A stretch of DNA of 64,000 nucleotides from contig NZ_CP134880.1 of the NCBI RefSeq assembly GCF_032102965.1, positions 3,019,246 to 3,083,245 of the forward strand, given 5' to 3'. Made by a program: the position numbers and the translations under genes. Origin of the DNA: Demequina capsici (lineage in GTDB: Bacteria > Actinomycetota > Actinomycetes > Actinomycetales > Demequinaceae). Below the pieces are notes generated by a model. It worked only from the letters and a program-made list of their open reading frames with translations, made no database searches and had not been told where the DNA came from. This document shows, piece after piece, positions 15,806 through 23,645 of this stretch (position 1 is its first letter; every line of letters starts with the position of its first letter).

Positions 15806-16336
15806 ATGGATCCCGACGAGCTCGCTCCCCTCGTCGGAGATCGTCTGCGCGCGGTGCGCGCCGACCGCGGACTGTCCCTCAACGCCCTCGCCGCCGCCGC
15901 GGGCATCGGCAAGGGATCGCTGTCCGAGATCGAGCGCGGAAGCCGCAACCCCAACCTGTCCACGCTGTACGCGCTCGCGAACGCGCTCGACCTTCCGCTC
16001 GCGTGGTTGCTCGCCGAGCGCCCCGGCGCGGAGGTCGGAGCACCCGGGATCGAGACCGTGCTGCTCGGCACCACCGGCTCCGTGGACGACGCGGTCGAGG
16101 TGTACATGCTCCGCCTCACCCCGGGCACGGTTCATCGCTCGTCCGCGCATGGGCCGCACGTCGTCGAGCACCTGGTGGTCACCAGGGGAGTCGCACGTGT
16201 CGGCAGGTCAGGAGGCGAGGTGATGGTGAAGACCGGTGAGCACTATGACTGGGTCTCCGACACGGAGCACACCTACGAGGCGGTCGGCGGGCCCGCGGAG
16301 GCGGTGCTCGTGATGAGGCGCGTCCCCGCCAGCTGA
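15806..16336 (+). CDS. XRE-cupin transcriptional regulator
   Basis: 176 residues. The N-terminal XRE helix-turn-helix (about 10-65) reads LSLNALAAAAGIGKGSLSEI then ERGSRNPNLSTLYALANALD. A C-terminal cupin domain (about 95-170) contains HVVEHLVVTRGVARVG and GEHYDWVSDTEHTYEAVG. Such proteins sense a small ligand with the cupin and act on a neighbouring transporter or catabolic gene. Divergent placement to benE makes that gene the likely target. Confidence 0.88.
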   Translation: MDPDELAPLVGDRLRAVRADRGLSLNALAAAAGIGKGSLSEIERGSRNPNLSTLYALANALDLPLAWLLAERPGAEVGAPGIETVLLGTTGSVDDAVEVYMLRLTPGTVHRSSAHGPHVVEHLVVTRGVARVGRSGGEVMVKTGEHYDWVSDTEHTYEAVGGPAEAVLVMRRVPAS

Positions 16337-16389
16337 GGACGCCGAGGCTCGTGGACCGTGAGGCCCCTCCTGTGGGACACTGTCCGCGA

Positions 16390-16520
16390 CGAAGGGGAGT
16401 AGCTCCCAGCGATCCGCGAGGATCCGAACCCGTGTCGACACACTGGCGCCCAGGCGCCCGGGACGGGTTCCTGGCCGAGGCCGGGTGAGCGAGACCTTCG
16501 GCACGCTGTCAGCGTGCCGA
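16390..16520 (+). promoter_or_regulatory. yybP-ykoY manganese riboswitch upstream of mntP
   Basis: The P1 helix is CGAAGG (16390-16395) with CCTTCG (16495-16500). The conserved loops are present: GGGGAGTAGC at 16394-16403 and GCGAGACC at 16489-16496. A perfect 10-bp hairpin, TCGGCACGCT-GTC-AGCGTGCCGA (16498-16520), overlaps the 3' strand of P1, so aptamer folding and hairpin formation compete. This is the expected expression platform: Mn2+ binding stabilises P1 and lets mntP be expressed. Known yybP-ykoY members control Mn2+ export genes, and mntP follows 50 bases later. Confidence 0.9.
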
Positions 16521-16572
16521 GGCGACCCCGGAACCGCTCGGCACGACCGTTCGAACCCGAGAGGGCTCCTCG

Positions 16573-17154
16573 TTGTCGATCCTCACACTGCTCCTCACCG
16601 CCCTGGGAGTCTCCGCCGACGCGTTCGCCGTGTCCGTGGGCAAGGGGCTCCACCTGCGTCGCCTCGTGTGGCGTCCCGCGTTGCAGCTCGCCATCACCTT
16701 CGGCGTCTTCCAGGCGGTCATGCCCGTCATCGGCTGGCTGCTCGCATCCACGTTCGCTGCACAGATGGCGGCCTTCGATCACTGGATCGCCTTCGGCCTG
16801 CTGACGGCCATCGGCGCGAAGATGCTCTGGGAGGCGCGGTCGGCCGACGAGGACGATGTAGCGGAGGAGGTCCCGGATCACGAGGTGACGATCGGGATGC
16901 GGGAGCTCCTGGTGCTCGGGGTGGCCACCAGCATCGACGCGCTCGCCGTGGGAGTCTCGTTCGCGTTCCTGTCGGTGGACATCGTGGCGGCGGTCCTCGT
17001 GATCGGAGCCGTCACCTTCGTCGCCTCGCTCGCGGGCTACCGGGTGGGACATCACGCGGGGAGGCATCTGAGGTCCTGGGCGGAGATCGCCGGAGGCCTG
17101 GTGCTGATCGGCATCGGTGTGCGCATCCTCATCGAGCACCTGGCGGCCGGCTGA
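16573..17154 (+). CDS. mntP: Manganese efflux pump MntP
   Basis: A 193-residue, six-helix MntP-family (DUF204) protein that exports Mn2+ across the cytoplasmic membrane. The hallmark acidic motif appears twice: SADAFAVSVGKG near residue 14 and SIDALAVGVSFA near 121, reflecting the internal duplication. A charged cytoplasmic loop (EARSADEDDVAEEVPDHE) separates the halves. TTG 16573 is the start, with GAGAGG upstream. Control by the riboswitch just before it is strongly suggested. Confidence 0.93.
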   Translation: MSILTLLLTALGVSADAFAVSVGKGLHLRRLVWRPALQLAITFGVFQAVMPVIGWLLASTFAAQMAAFDHWIAFGLLTAIGAKMLWEARSADEDDVAEEVPDHEVTIGMRELLVLGVATSIDALAVGVSFAFLSVDIVAAVLVIGAVTFVASLAGYRVGHHAGRHLRSWAEIAGGLVLIGIGVRILIEHLAAG

Positions 17155-17172
17155 CGGGCTTCACGGATGCGA

Positions 17173-17204
17173 CGAGGCCCCGGACCGATCGGTCCGGGGC
17201 CTCG
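17173..17204. terminator. Bidirectional terminator between mntP and the alanine-rich gene
   Basis: A 32-base perfect palindrome (CGAGGCCCCGGACC with GATC centre and its complement) lies between the convergent genes ending at 17154 and 17234. Its symmetry suits termination from both sides. Confidence 0.85.
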
Positions 17205-17233
17205 TGACGTGCCTTGCGAGGCGTCTGCGGGGC

Positions 17234-18280
17234 TCAGCCCTCGTCGTCGGCCTTCGCAGCAGGCTTCTTGGCAGGAGCCTTCTTGGCGGGCGTCTTCTTG
17301 GGCGCCATCGCCTCGTCCTTGCGCTCCTCAGCGGTGAGGCCGTCCTCGCCCGTGCCGCCCTCGTCCTCCCAGACGTCCTCGGCACCGTCGATCGTCTCCG
17401 CGAGCTCGACGGCGGCCTGATGCCGCGCCTCGTCGACCGTGGCGGCGAACTTCTTCGCCTCGGCGGTCGCGGTCGCCTTCACCCGCTCGATCGCGGGACC
17501 GGCCTGGTCGGCGATCTTCTTCGCCTCGTCGACCGCGGTCTCGCGAACCCGCTCGTACGCAGGGCCCGCCGCCTCCTTCGCCTTCGCGTAGGTGGGGCCG
17601 AGCTGGCCCATCGCCTTGTCCCAGGCCGGTCCGGCGGCGTCCATGACCTGCTTGGAGGTGGTCTGCGCCGCGTCCGACACGGTGGCGAACGCCTTCTTCA
17701 TGGCGGAGGTGGTCATGTCTGTCGCCTTGTTGACGTCGTGGCGGAGCTTCGCAGGGAAGTCCTCGCTCGGGTCCTCGAGCTCCCAGTCGTCGTCACCGGC
17801 CCAGGCATCGCGGCCCGGGTCGCGACGGGCCCACGCCACGAGCGCTGCTCCGGCGGCGCCGGCGATGGCGATCGGTATCAGCACCTTGGCTGCCGAGCCC
17901 TTCTTCCTGGGGTCCTCGGCCGCGGCGTCGACGGCCGCGATGACCGCCGGGATCGCGGCGCCGACGATGGCGGCGTGCGCGACGTCGACCCACTCCGACG
18001 TGGTGTCTCCCGCCTTGTGCACGTAAGGCCGCGCCTTCTTGGCCCCGGCGTGATACGCCTTCTCCGCACGAGGCTTGGCCCACTCGATGGCCTCCTCGAG
18101 CCGCGGGGCCGCCCACTCCTTCGCGTGCTCCACCTGCGGACCTGCCCAGTCCTTCGCGTGCTTCGCGGCCTCGACTGCGGCGGCGGCCGCCTTGTCGGCT
18201 GCCTCCTTCGCCACCTTGGCGGCCTCCTCGGCCTGCTTGCGGTAGCGCTCCGCATCGATGTCCAGCTTCGCCCGTCCCAT
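17234..18280 (-). CDS. Alanine/lysine-rich helical protein with histone-like tail
   Basis: 348 residues. An N-terminal run of amphipathic 11-residue-like repeats (YRKQAEEAAKVAKEAADKAA) resembles apolipoprotein or LEA-type helices. A hydrophobic stretch follows near residue 135 (VLIPIAIAGAAGAALVAW). More helical repeats come after it, and the C-terminus is a Lys/Ala/Pro tail (PKKTPAKKAPAKKPAAK) like histone H1. It may link the membrane with DNA or act as a stress protein; no function is established. The start has a GGGGAGG ribosome site. Confidence 0.7.
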   Translation of the reverse strand: MGRAKLDIDAERYRKQAEEAAKVAKEAADKAAAAAVEAAKHAKDWAGPQVEHAKEWAAPRLEEAIEWAKPRAEKAYHAGAKKARPYVHKAGDTTSEWVDVAHAAIVGAAIPAVIAAVDAAAEDPRKKGSAAKVLIPIAIAGAAGAALVAWARRDPGRDAWAGDDDWELEDPSEDFPAKLRHDVNKATDMTTSAMKKAFATVSDAAQTTSKQVMDAAGPAWDKAMGQLGPTYAKAKEAAGPAYERVRETAVDEAKKIADQAGPAIERVKATATAEAKKFAATVDEARHQAAVELAETIDGAEDVWEDEGGTGEDGLTAEERKDEAMAPKKTPAKKAPAKKPAAKADDEG

Positions 18281-18361
18281 GGAGAGCCTCCCCTTCGCGG
18301 TTGGTATGCCTTTTACCTATCGTGCCACCTGCAACACGGCCTGGCGAGGCCTTATGCCACA

Positions 18362-18910
18362 ATGACGAGCATGATCGCAACGTTCCAGACCACGGCCGGA
18401 GACATCCGCGTCGAGCTGTTCCCGAACCACGCCCCTGTCACGGTGGCGAACTTCGTCGGCCTCGCCACCGGTGAGAAGGAGTGGAAGGACCCGGCGACCG
18501 GTCAGGCCAGCCACGAGCCGTTCTACGACGGCCTCGTCTTCCACCGCGTCATCGACGGCTTCATGATCCAGGGCGGCTGCCCTCTGGGCACCGGAACCGG
18601 CGGCCCCGGCTACAACTTCGACGACGAGATCCACCCGGAGCTCACGTTCAACAAGCCCTACCTGCTCGCCATGGCGAACGCGGGCAAGCGCGTCAACCCG
18701 ATCACCGGCAAGCCCGCGGGCACCAACGGCTCGCAGTTCTTCATCACCGTGACCAACCCCGACTGGCTCAACGGCAAGCACACCATCTTCGGCGAGGTCG
18801 CGGACGACGAGTCGAAGGCCGTCGTGGACAAGATCGCCACCACGCCTACGGGCCCCGGCGACCGCCCGGTCGAGGACGTGATGATCACGTCGGTCACAAT
18901 CTCCGAGTAG
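18362..18910 (+). CDS. ppiA: Cyclophilin-type peptidyl-prolyl cis-trans isomerase
   Basis: A 182-residue cytosolic cyclophilin that speeds proline isomerisation in folding proteins. Family motifs are FHRVIDGFMIQGG (catalytic Arg in FHRV), GTNGSQFFITV and KHTIFGEV. ATG 18362 is chosen; an in-frame ATG at 18371 is nearly as good. In actinobacteria this gene is found near dnaA-gyrBA, followed by rhomboid and crgA as here, which suggests the window is origin-proximal. Confidence 0.93.
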   Translation: MTSMIATFQTTAGDIRVELFPNHAPVTVANFVGLATGEKEWKDPATGQASHEPFYDGLVFHRVIDGFMIQGGCPLGTGTGGPGYNFDDEIHPELTFNKPYLLAMANAGKRVNPITGKPAGTNGSQFFITVTNPDWLNGKHTIFGEVADDESKAVVDKIATTPTGPGDRPVEDVMITSVTISE

Positions 18911-18913
18911 TCG

Positions 18914-19696
18914 ATGAGCGTGCAGGGTGGCGGGACCGCCATGGAACCCGTGTGCCCCCGCCACCCTGACCGCGTCTCCTACGTCTCCTGCCAGCGCTGC
19001 GGGCGTCCCACCTGCCCGGAGTGCCAGACCCCGGCTCCCGTCGGCGTGATCTGCGTGGACTGCGCACGTCAGGCGCGGCAGCAGGCCCGGCCGGTCGTGA
19101 ACCGGCTGGGCTTCACCTCCGCCTTCGGCAAGCCGGTCGTGACCTACGCGATCATCGGCCTCAACGTGGCGGCGTACCTCTACGGAACACTCGTGCTCGG
19201 CTCCTCCGCCTGGGCGGCGAAGTGGGGCATGATCCCGGGTCTCAACGGCGAGCTCGGGGGCGCCGGCGAGGAATGGTACCGCTGGATCACCTCGGGATTC
19301 CTGCACTTCAGCATCTTCCACATCGGCATGAACATGCTGGTGCTGTTCCAGTTCGGGAGCCAGCTGGAGCCGATCCTGGGGCGCGCGCGATTCGCCGCCC
19401 TGTACATCCTCGCGCTGCTCGGGGGATCGTTCGGAGTGGAGCTCCTGGCGAGCTCGGGTGTCCATGGCGGCGCCTCAGGTGCGATCTTCGGCCTCTTCAC
19501 CGCGTACGCCGTCGTGCTCTACAAGCTCAAGCTCGACTACCGCTCGGTGCTCACCACCGCGGTGCCCTGGCTGGCGCTCGGCTTCATCGTTCCCGGCATC
19601 TCGTGGGAAGCGCATGCCGGCGGCGCCGTCACGGGCACGGTGGTCATGCTCGCCATGCTGCATTGGGTGGACAACCGCCAGCGCGCACGTCGCTGA
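18914..19696 (+). CDS. Rhomboid intramembrane serine protease with N-terminal zinc ribbon
   Basis: 260 residues. The first 55 hold a B-box-like Cys cluster (CPRHPDRVSYVSCQRCGRPT, CPEC, CVDC). Six membrane helices follow, with the rhomboid Ser in GGASGAIFG (near residue 190) and His in AHAGGAVTG (near 237), plus HIGMNMLVL in helix 2. It cuts transmembrane substrates, which are unknown here. The gene begins 3 bases after ppiA, so they are probably cotranscribed. A start at ATG 18941 is possible. Confidence 0.92.
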   Translation: MSVQGGGTAMEPVCPRHPDRVSYVSCQRCGRPTCPECQTPAPVGVICVDCARQARQQARPVVNRLGFTSAFGKPVVTYAIIGLNVAAYLYGTLVLGSSAWAAKWGMIPGLNGELGGAGEEWYRWITSGFLHFSIFHIGMNMLVLFQFGSQLEPILGRARFAALYILALLGGSFGVELLASSGVHGGASGAIFGLFTAYAVVLYKLKLDYRSVLTTAVPWLALGFIVPGISWEAHAGGAVTGTVVMLAMLHWVDNRQRARR

Positions 19697-20235
19697 GCTC
19701 GTGCCGCTGACCTCGCGACGCTGAGCTCGCGACGCTGAACGCGGCCGGCGAGGGGCCCCTCCGCCTCCACTCCACAGGATCCGTCGAACAACGGCGCTCC
19801 GGCGAAGGGATCCATCCCCAGGCCGAGCATGGGCGGCCGCAGCAGCCTCACGACCGCGCGGCCGGGGATCCCAGGCCGCTGGTCCGCCCGCCGCACGACG
19901 CGCATCATTCCTGGTGATTGTGCAAATTGCACGTGACGCCGCTCCTGCTGGATGCCGTCACACCATGCGCGAGAAGTGAATCCCACAGGTGTAGTTATCC
20001 CCGATTGTGGATTGCGATGGGGATAACTACACGGGTGTTATTCACATCTCCACCGGGTTATCCACAGAAAACGGTGGACAGTGAAGAACTTCCTCCACAG
20101 CCCTGTGGGTGCCGGGGAGGAACCGAGGATGCACGTCGTCCAGAAATGCGAAAGGCGCGCGCCGAGGCGCACGCCCACGCGCGTGTCGGCCGGGGTGACG
20201 CGGCGCGATGTCGAGCCGCGCAGCCCCGCGTCGTC
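19697..20235. other. 540-base non-coding region with DnaA-box-like sites and a 14-bp inverted repeat
   Basis: GTGTAGTTATCCCC (19989-20002) and GGGGATAACTACAC (20019-20032) form a perfect inverted repeat with a 16-base spacer that contains TGTGGATTG. TTATTCACA (20038-20046) and TTATCCACA (20058-20066) match the DnaA box, the second perfectly. CCACAG-CC-CTGTGG follows at 20095-20108. The region is AT-richer than its flanks and has no convincing ORF. DnaA binding is inferred. Confidence 0.55.
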
Positions 20236-20484
20236 CTACTTCCAGCGGGTCAGCAGACCCATCGCCACCGCGAAGCAGCCGAAGCCGATCGCCACGTTCC
20301 AGTTGTACAGGGGCAGCGGGTACTGGCCCTGCGTCACGTAGTGCACCACGATCCACGCGAGACCGACCACGAGGAAGGCGACGATCGTCGGCACCAGCCA
20401 ACGCGGGTTCTCGGACGGCGCCTTGCCCAGGTTCCTGGGCGCCTTGTAGGTGACGCTGTCGTTCTTCTTCTTGGCTCGTGCCAC
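20236..20484 (-). CDS. crgA: Cell division protein CrgA
   Basis: An 82-residue protein of the CrgA family. It begins ARAKKKNDSVTYKAPRN and has two membrane helices (PTIVAFLVVGLAWIVVHYV and NVAIGFGCFAVAMGLLT) around the conserved PLPLYNWNV. CrgA works at the septum with FtsI and other divisome proteins and occurs only in actinobacteria. GTG 20484 is the start, with AGGAG upstream. It is divergent from the sortase gene. Confidence 0.95.
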   Translation of the reverse strand: MARAKKKNDSVTYKAPRNLGKAPSENPRWLVPTIVAFLVVGLAWIVVHYVTQGQYPLPLYNWNVAIGFGCFAVAMGLLTRWK

Positions 20485-20637
20485 TGTGGTTGCTCCTGAG
20501 GCGGGCGCGGGATCCGCGCATTGGGCGGGATGCTGGGAACCAGGTTACCGGCCCACGAAGGGTGCGGCCCCTCCGCCGGTCGGCCGGTCCCCAGGGGTAC
20601 CCCCGCGCGAGGGCGCTCACGTACGCTGGGACGCATC

Positions 20638-21471
20638 ATGTCCCACGACGCCACAGCCTCCGAGGCGCCATCCCCGGAGCTCGCAGGTCCCCGGCACAGG
20701 AGGCGCGGTCCGCACCCGCTCGACCGCGTGCTCGGCGTCGTGGGCGAGCTGCTGATCGCCGCCGGCGTGCTCGTGGGCCTGTTCGTCGTGTGGCAGCTCT
20801 TCTACACGGACGTCACGGCGGACCGTGAGCAGGCGCAGATCGTGGAGGACTTCGTCGCCAGCGTCAGCGCCGGTGACACGGGCGGCGCTTCCGGCTCGGG
20901 CGACCCCACGGATGACGTCCAGGTGGTCCAGTCGATCCCCGCGGAGTACCAGTTCACCGACGATCCGCCCGTCATGAGCGAGCCTGGCCATGCGGACACG
21001 TTCGCGGTCATGTACGTGCCGCGCTGGGGTGCCGACTACGCGAAGCCGATCGGTCAAGGCGTCGACAAGGCAGGCGTGCTCAACGTCATCGGAATCGGGC
21101 ACTACCCCGGCACGGCGATGCCGGGCGGCCTGGGAAACTTCGCCGTCGCGGGACACCGCACCACCTACGGCAAGCCGTTCGCAGATATCGACCGGCTGCA
21201 GGAGGGGGACAGCATCGTCATCCAGACGGCCGACGCCTGGTACGTGTACACCGTGACGAGCCACGAGATCGTGCTGCCCACCGCGGTCGACGTCATCGCG
21301 CCGGTGCCTGATCAGCCGGGTGCCTCCGCCGACGGCCGGTACATCACGCTCACGTCCTGCCACCCCCGATTCTCGGCCGCGCAGCGGTGGGTGGTTCACG
21401 GACAGCTCGCGTACTGGGCGCCACTGGGTCACGGCGAGCCCGCGGAGATGCTGGAAGGGACCGCATCATGA
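20638..21471 (+). CDS. Class E sortase
   Basis: A 277-residue membrane-anchored transpeptidase that joins sorted surface proteins to the cell wall. One N-terminal membrane segment (LLIAAGVLVGLFVVWQLFY) lies near residues 37-56. The catalytic His is in VAGHRTTYG (near 180), Cys in TLTSCHP (near 245) and Arg in AAQRWVV. The crgA-sortase-trpG order is typical for class E. A TACGCT -10 box (20622-20627) gives a leader of only about 4 bases. It overlaps the next gene by ATGA. Confidence 0.92.
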   Translation: MSHDATASEAPSPELAGPRHRRRGPHPLDRVLGVVGELLIAAGVLVGLFVVWQLFYTDVTADREQAQIVEDFVASVSAGDTGGASGSGDPTDDVQVVQSIPAEYQFTDDPPVMSEPGHADTFAVMYVPRWGADYAKPIGQGVDKAGVLNVIGIGHYPGTAMPGGLGNFAVAGHRTTYGKPFADIDRLQEGDSIVIQTADAWYVYTVTSHEIVLPTAVDVIAPVPDQPGASADGRYITLTSCHPRFSAAQRWVVHGQLAYWAPLGHGEPAEMLEGTAS

Positions 21472-21632
21472 TGTCCACGTGGATCTGGCGACGCCTCCCA
21501 GGCAACGTCTGGATCAAGAGCCTGATCGTCGCGATCGCGTTCGCCGCGCTGGTCGCGGTGCTGTTCGAGTGGGTGTTCCCCTGGTTGGAGCCGTATCTTC
21601 CTCTCCAGGACCAGACCGTTCAGGGAGGATGA
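21468..21632 (+). CDS. 54-residue single-helix membrane protein between sortase and trpG
   Basis: A small protein that starts in an ATGA overlap with the sortase stop and ends one base before trpG, so it is clearly part of that operon. It has one hydrophobic segment (WIKSLIVAIAFAALVAVLFE) and an aromatic, Pro-rich end (WVFPWLEPYLPL). Similar small membrane proteins sit in this slot in other actinobacteria from memory, but no function is known. It may assist the sortase. Confidence 0.75.
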   Translation: MMSTWIWRRLPGNVWIKSLIVAIAFAALVAVLFEWVFPWLEPYLPLQDQTVQGG

Positions 21633-21633
21633 C

Positions 21634-22260
21634 ATGACGAGGATCCTCGTGATCGACAACTACGACTCGTTCGTCTACACGATCGTGGGCTACCTGCGTC
21701 AGATGGGCGCCGAGACCGTCGTCGTGCGCAACGACGCAGTCCACGAGGCGGGCGATGTCACCGACTACGACGGGGTGCTGATCTCGCCCGGACCGGGCGC
21801 CCCCGCCGAGGCCGGATCGTCGATGGACGTCATCAGGCGCTGCGCCGAGACGGGCACGCCGATGCTCGGCATCTGCCTGGGCCACCAGGCGCTCGCCGAG
21901 GTGTACGGCGCGGTGGTCAGCCATGCGCCTGAGCTCATGCACGGCAAGACATCCCTGGTGTCCCATCACGAGGGCTCGGTGCTGACGGGCCTGCCGTCGC
22001 CGTTCACGGCGACGCGCTACCACTCGCTCGCCGTGGAGAACCCGACCGTGCCGGACGACCTCGAGGTCACGTGCAGCACCGCCAACGGGATCATCATGGG
22101 GCTCAAGCACAGGTCGCTGCCGCTGCATGGGGTGCAGTTCCATCCCGAGTCCGTGCTCACCGAGGGTGGCCACAGGCTGCTCGCGAACTGGCTTGAGATG
22201 TGCGGCATGCCCGACGCCGAGGCCAGGTCCGCCGGGCTGGGCCCGCTGGTGCGCAAGTAG
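21634..22260 (+). CDS. trpG/pabA: Glutamine amidotransferase of anthranilate/aminodeoxychorismate synthase
   Basis: A 208-residue class I glutamine amidotransferase that supplies ammonia to chorismate for tryptophan or folate synthesis. Motifs are ILVIDNYDSFVYTIVGYLRQ, SPGPGAP, the nucleophile Cys in LGICLGHQALAE and the His/Glu pair in VQFHPESVLTEGG. No TrpE or PabB partner lies nearby. This origin-proximal copy in actinobacteria is usually called pabA or trpG and may serve both pathways. A GGAGGATG ribosome site precedes the ATG. Confidence 0.9.
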   Translation: MTRILVIDNYDSFVYTIVGYLRQMGAETVVVRNDAVHEAGDVTDYDGVLISPGPGAPAEAGSSMDVIRRCAETGTPMLGICLGHQALAEVYGAVVSHAPELMHGKTSLVSHHEGSVLTGLPSPFTATRYHSLAVENPTVPDDLEVTCSTANGIIMGLKHRSLPLHGVQFHPESVLTEGGHRLLANWLEMCGMPDAEARSAGLGPLVRK

Positions 22261-22291
22261 CCCGAAGAGCGAGCATCGCAACGGTGTCCAC

Positions 22292-23635
22292 GTGATCGCC
22301 CCGCGCCTCGGAGCGCTCGCGACGGCCGTCCTCGTCGGCGCCCTGCTGTCGTCGTGCACAGGCGCGTCGCCCGACGCGGGAACGACGACGGGCGGGACGC
22401 CGTCGGCATCGGGGCAGGCGTCGTCGTCCGCATCGGCGCTCGACGGCGAGACGACGCTGGCGAGGCTCCACCTCGTGCGCCAGGTGATCGATGCCGACGC
22501 CGAGGCCGCGCTCGCGGATCTGGACGCCGCGGTCTACATCGCCTCGCCGACGTTCTCCACGGAGCAGTCCGTGCTCGAGCTCACCGCCGCGCTGGAGCCC
22601 GTGGCGGAGGTGCCCGTGCGTGGCGACGCATGGGGGTACGCCCTCACGGTCGTCGACGGTCGCCTGATGTTGACGACGAACGACTGCCTCGCGGAGTCGC
22701 TCGGCTGGGCCGAGTGCGCCCACGTCAACACGGTCGCGCACGGCGTGCTCCAGCGCCACCCTGAGACCGCCGCATACGCGCTCGACTTCCATGGGCTGAC
22801 CGCGGACGCGCAAGGCGACGGGTTCTTCGGGGACCGGTACGTGCCGGTGGCGTGCGATGCGAGCATCGCGGCGTGCGGCCTGTCGGGGGGCACGGAGGGC
22901 CCGGATCACGTCTACGACTGCCAGATCGTGCACTACCGGGACGGTGAGCAGGTGTGGTCCTGGTCTGCGCTCGAGCACATGCCGGAAGGCGTCATCGACC
23001 AGGCCAGCACCACCGCGGTGTTCAGCGCAAGCGACCCCTTCCACTGCAACTCGATGCAGGTCAGCGACGACGGCGGCACCCTGTACGTCTCGATGAAGGG
23101 CGTCAGCACGGTGGTGGCGGTGGACATCGCGACAGGCGAGGTGCTGTGGACCTTCGGCGACTATGCGGGGCCCGAGGCGCTCCAGGTCTCCGACCCCGAC
23201 GGTCTGCTCGGTGACAGGCAGCTGCTGAGCGGCAACCACGACATCCAGCTGCTCGACGACGGGCGCTTCACCATCTTCGACAACGGGTCGTCCGGCGTGG
23301 GGGTCGCCCGGTTCCTCGTGGTCAGCGTCGACGACGGCGTCGCGACGATCGAGCGGGTGGTGGAGGACTCCTCCGGCCGCACCTCGGAGTGCATGGGATC
23401 GGCGACGCCCTTGGTGGCCGACGAGAGCCTCTGGGCGGTCTCATGGGGCTGCGGCTCGTCCGGCGTCGAGATCGTGACCGCGGAAGGCGACCCCATCGTG
23501 AGGCTGACGGCCGACGGCACCGCGCTGCGCGCGCAGGAGCTGGTCTACGGCATCGGCACGTTCAGCGACGAGATCGCGGCCACGGTCGCCTACCGGGCGC
23601 TCGTGGCCCAGCCCGGGCTGGTCGCGGACGCGTAG
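22292..23635 (+). CDS. Secreted lipoprotein with arylsulfotransferase (ASST)-like propeller
   Basis: 447 residues. The signal peptide ends in a lipobox (VGALLSSC; Cys near residue 21), followed by a Ser/Thr/Gly-rich linker. The rest looks like a beta-propeller of the ASST-like family: FHCNSMQVSDDGGTLYVS, STVVAVDIATGEVLWTFG, GNHDIQLLDDGRFTIFDNGS and a closing AVSWGCGSSGV. True ASST enzymes transfer sulfate using a His; whether this one is catalytic is unknown. GTG 22292 is chosen as the only start that gives a proper signal peptide. It is convergent with crtEb. Confidence 0.7.
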   Translation: MIAPRLGALATAVLVGALLSSCTGASPDAGTTTGGTPSASGQASSSASALDGETTLARLHLVRQVIDADAEAALADLDAAVYIASPTFSTEQSVLELTAALEPVAEVPVRGDAWGYALTVVDGRLMLTTNDCLAESLGWAECAHVNTVAHGVLQRHPETAAYALDFHGLTADAQGDGFFGDRYVPVACDASIAACGLSGGTEGPDHVYDCQIVHYRDGEQVWSWSALEHMPEGVIDQASTTAVFSASDPFHCNSMQVSDDGGTLYVSMKGVSTVVAVDIATGEVLWTFGDYAGPEALQVSDPDGLLGDRQLLSGNHDIQLLDDGRFTIFDNGSSGVGVARFLVVSVDDGVATIERVVEDSSGRTSECMGSATPLVADESLWAVSWGCGSSGVEIVTAEGDPIVRLTADGTALRAQELVYGIGTFSDEIAATVAYRALVAQPGLVADA

Positions 23636-23645
23636 CGCCGTCCGC
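23624..23645. terminator. Hairpin shared by the convergent ASST-like gene and crt operon ends
   Basis: GCGGACG (23624-23630) and CGTCCGC (23639-23645) pair around an 8-base loop that contains the TAG of the lipoprotein gene. The crtEb stop codon abuts the right arm. Only 9 bases lie between the two stops, so one hairpin probably serves both transcripts. Confidence 0.6.

Noticed and set aside
19989..20108. Chromosomal origin oriC
   Set aside because: DnaA-like boxes are few, and dnaA, dnaN or gyr genes are not adjacent; kept only as a DnaA-box-like locus.
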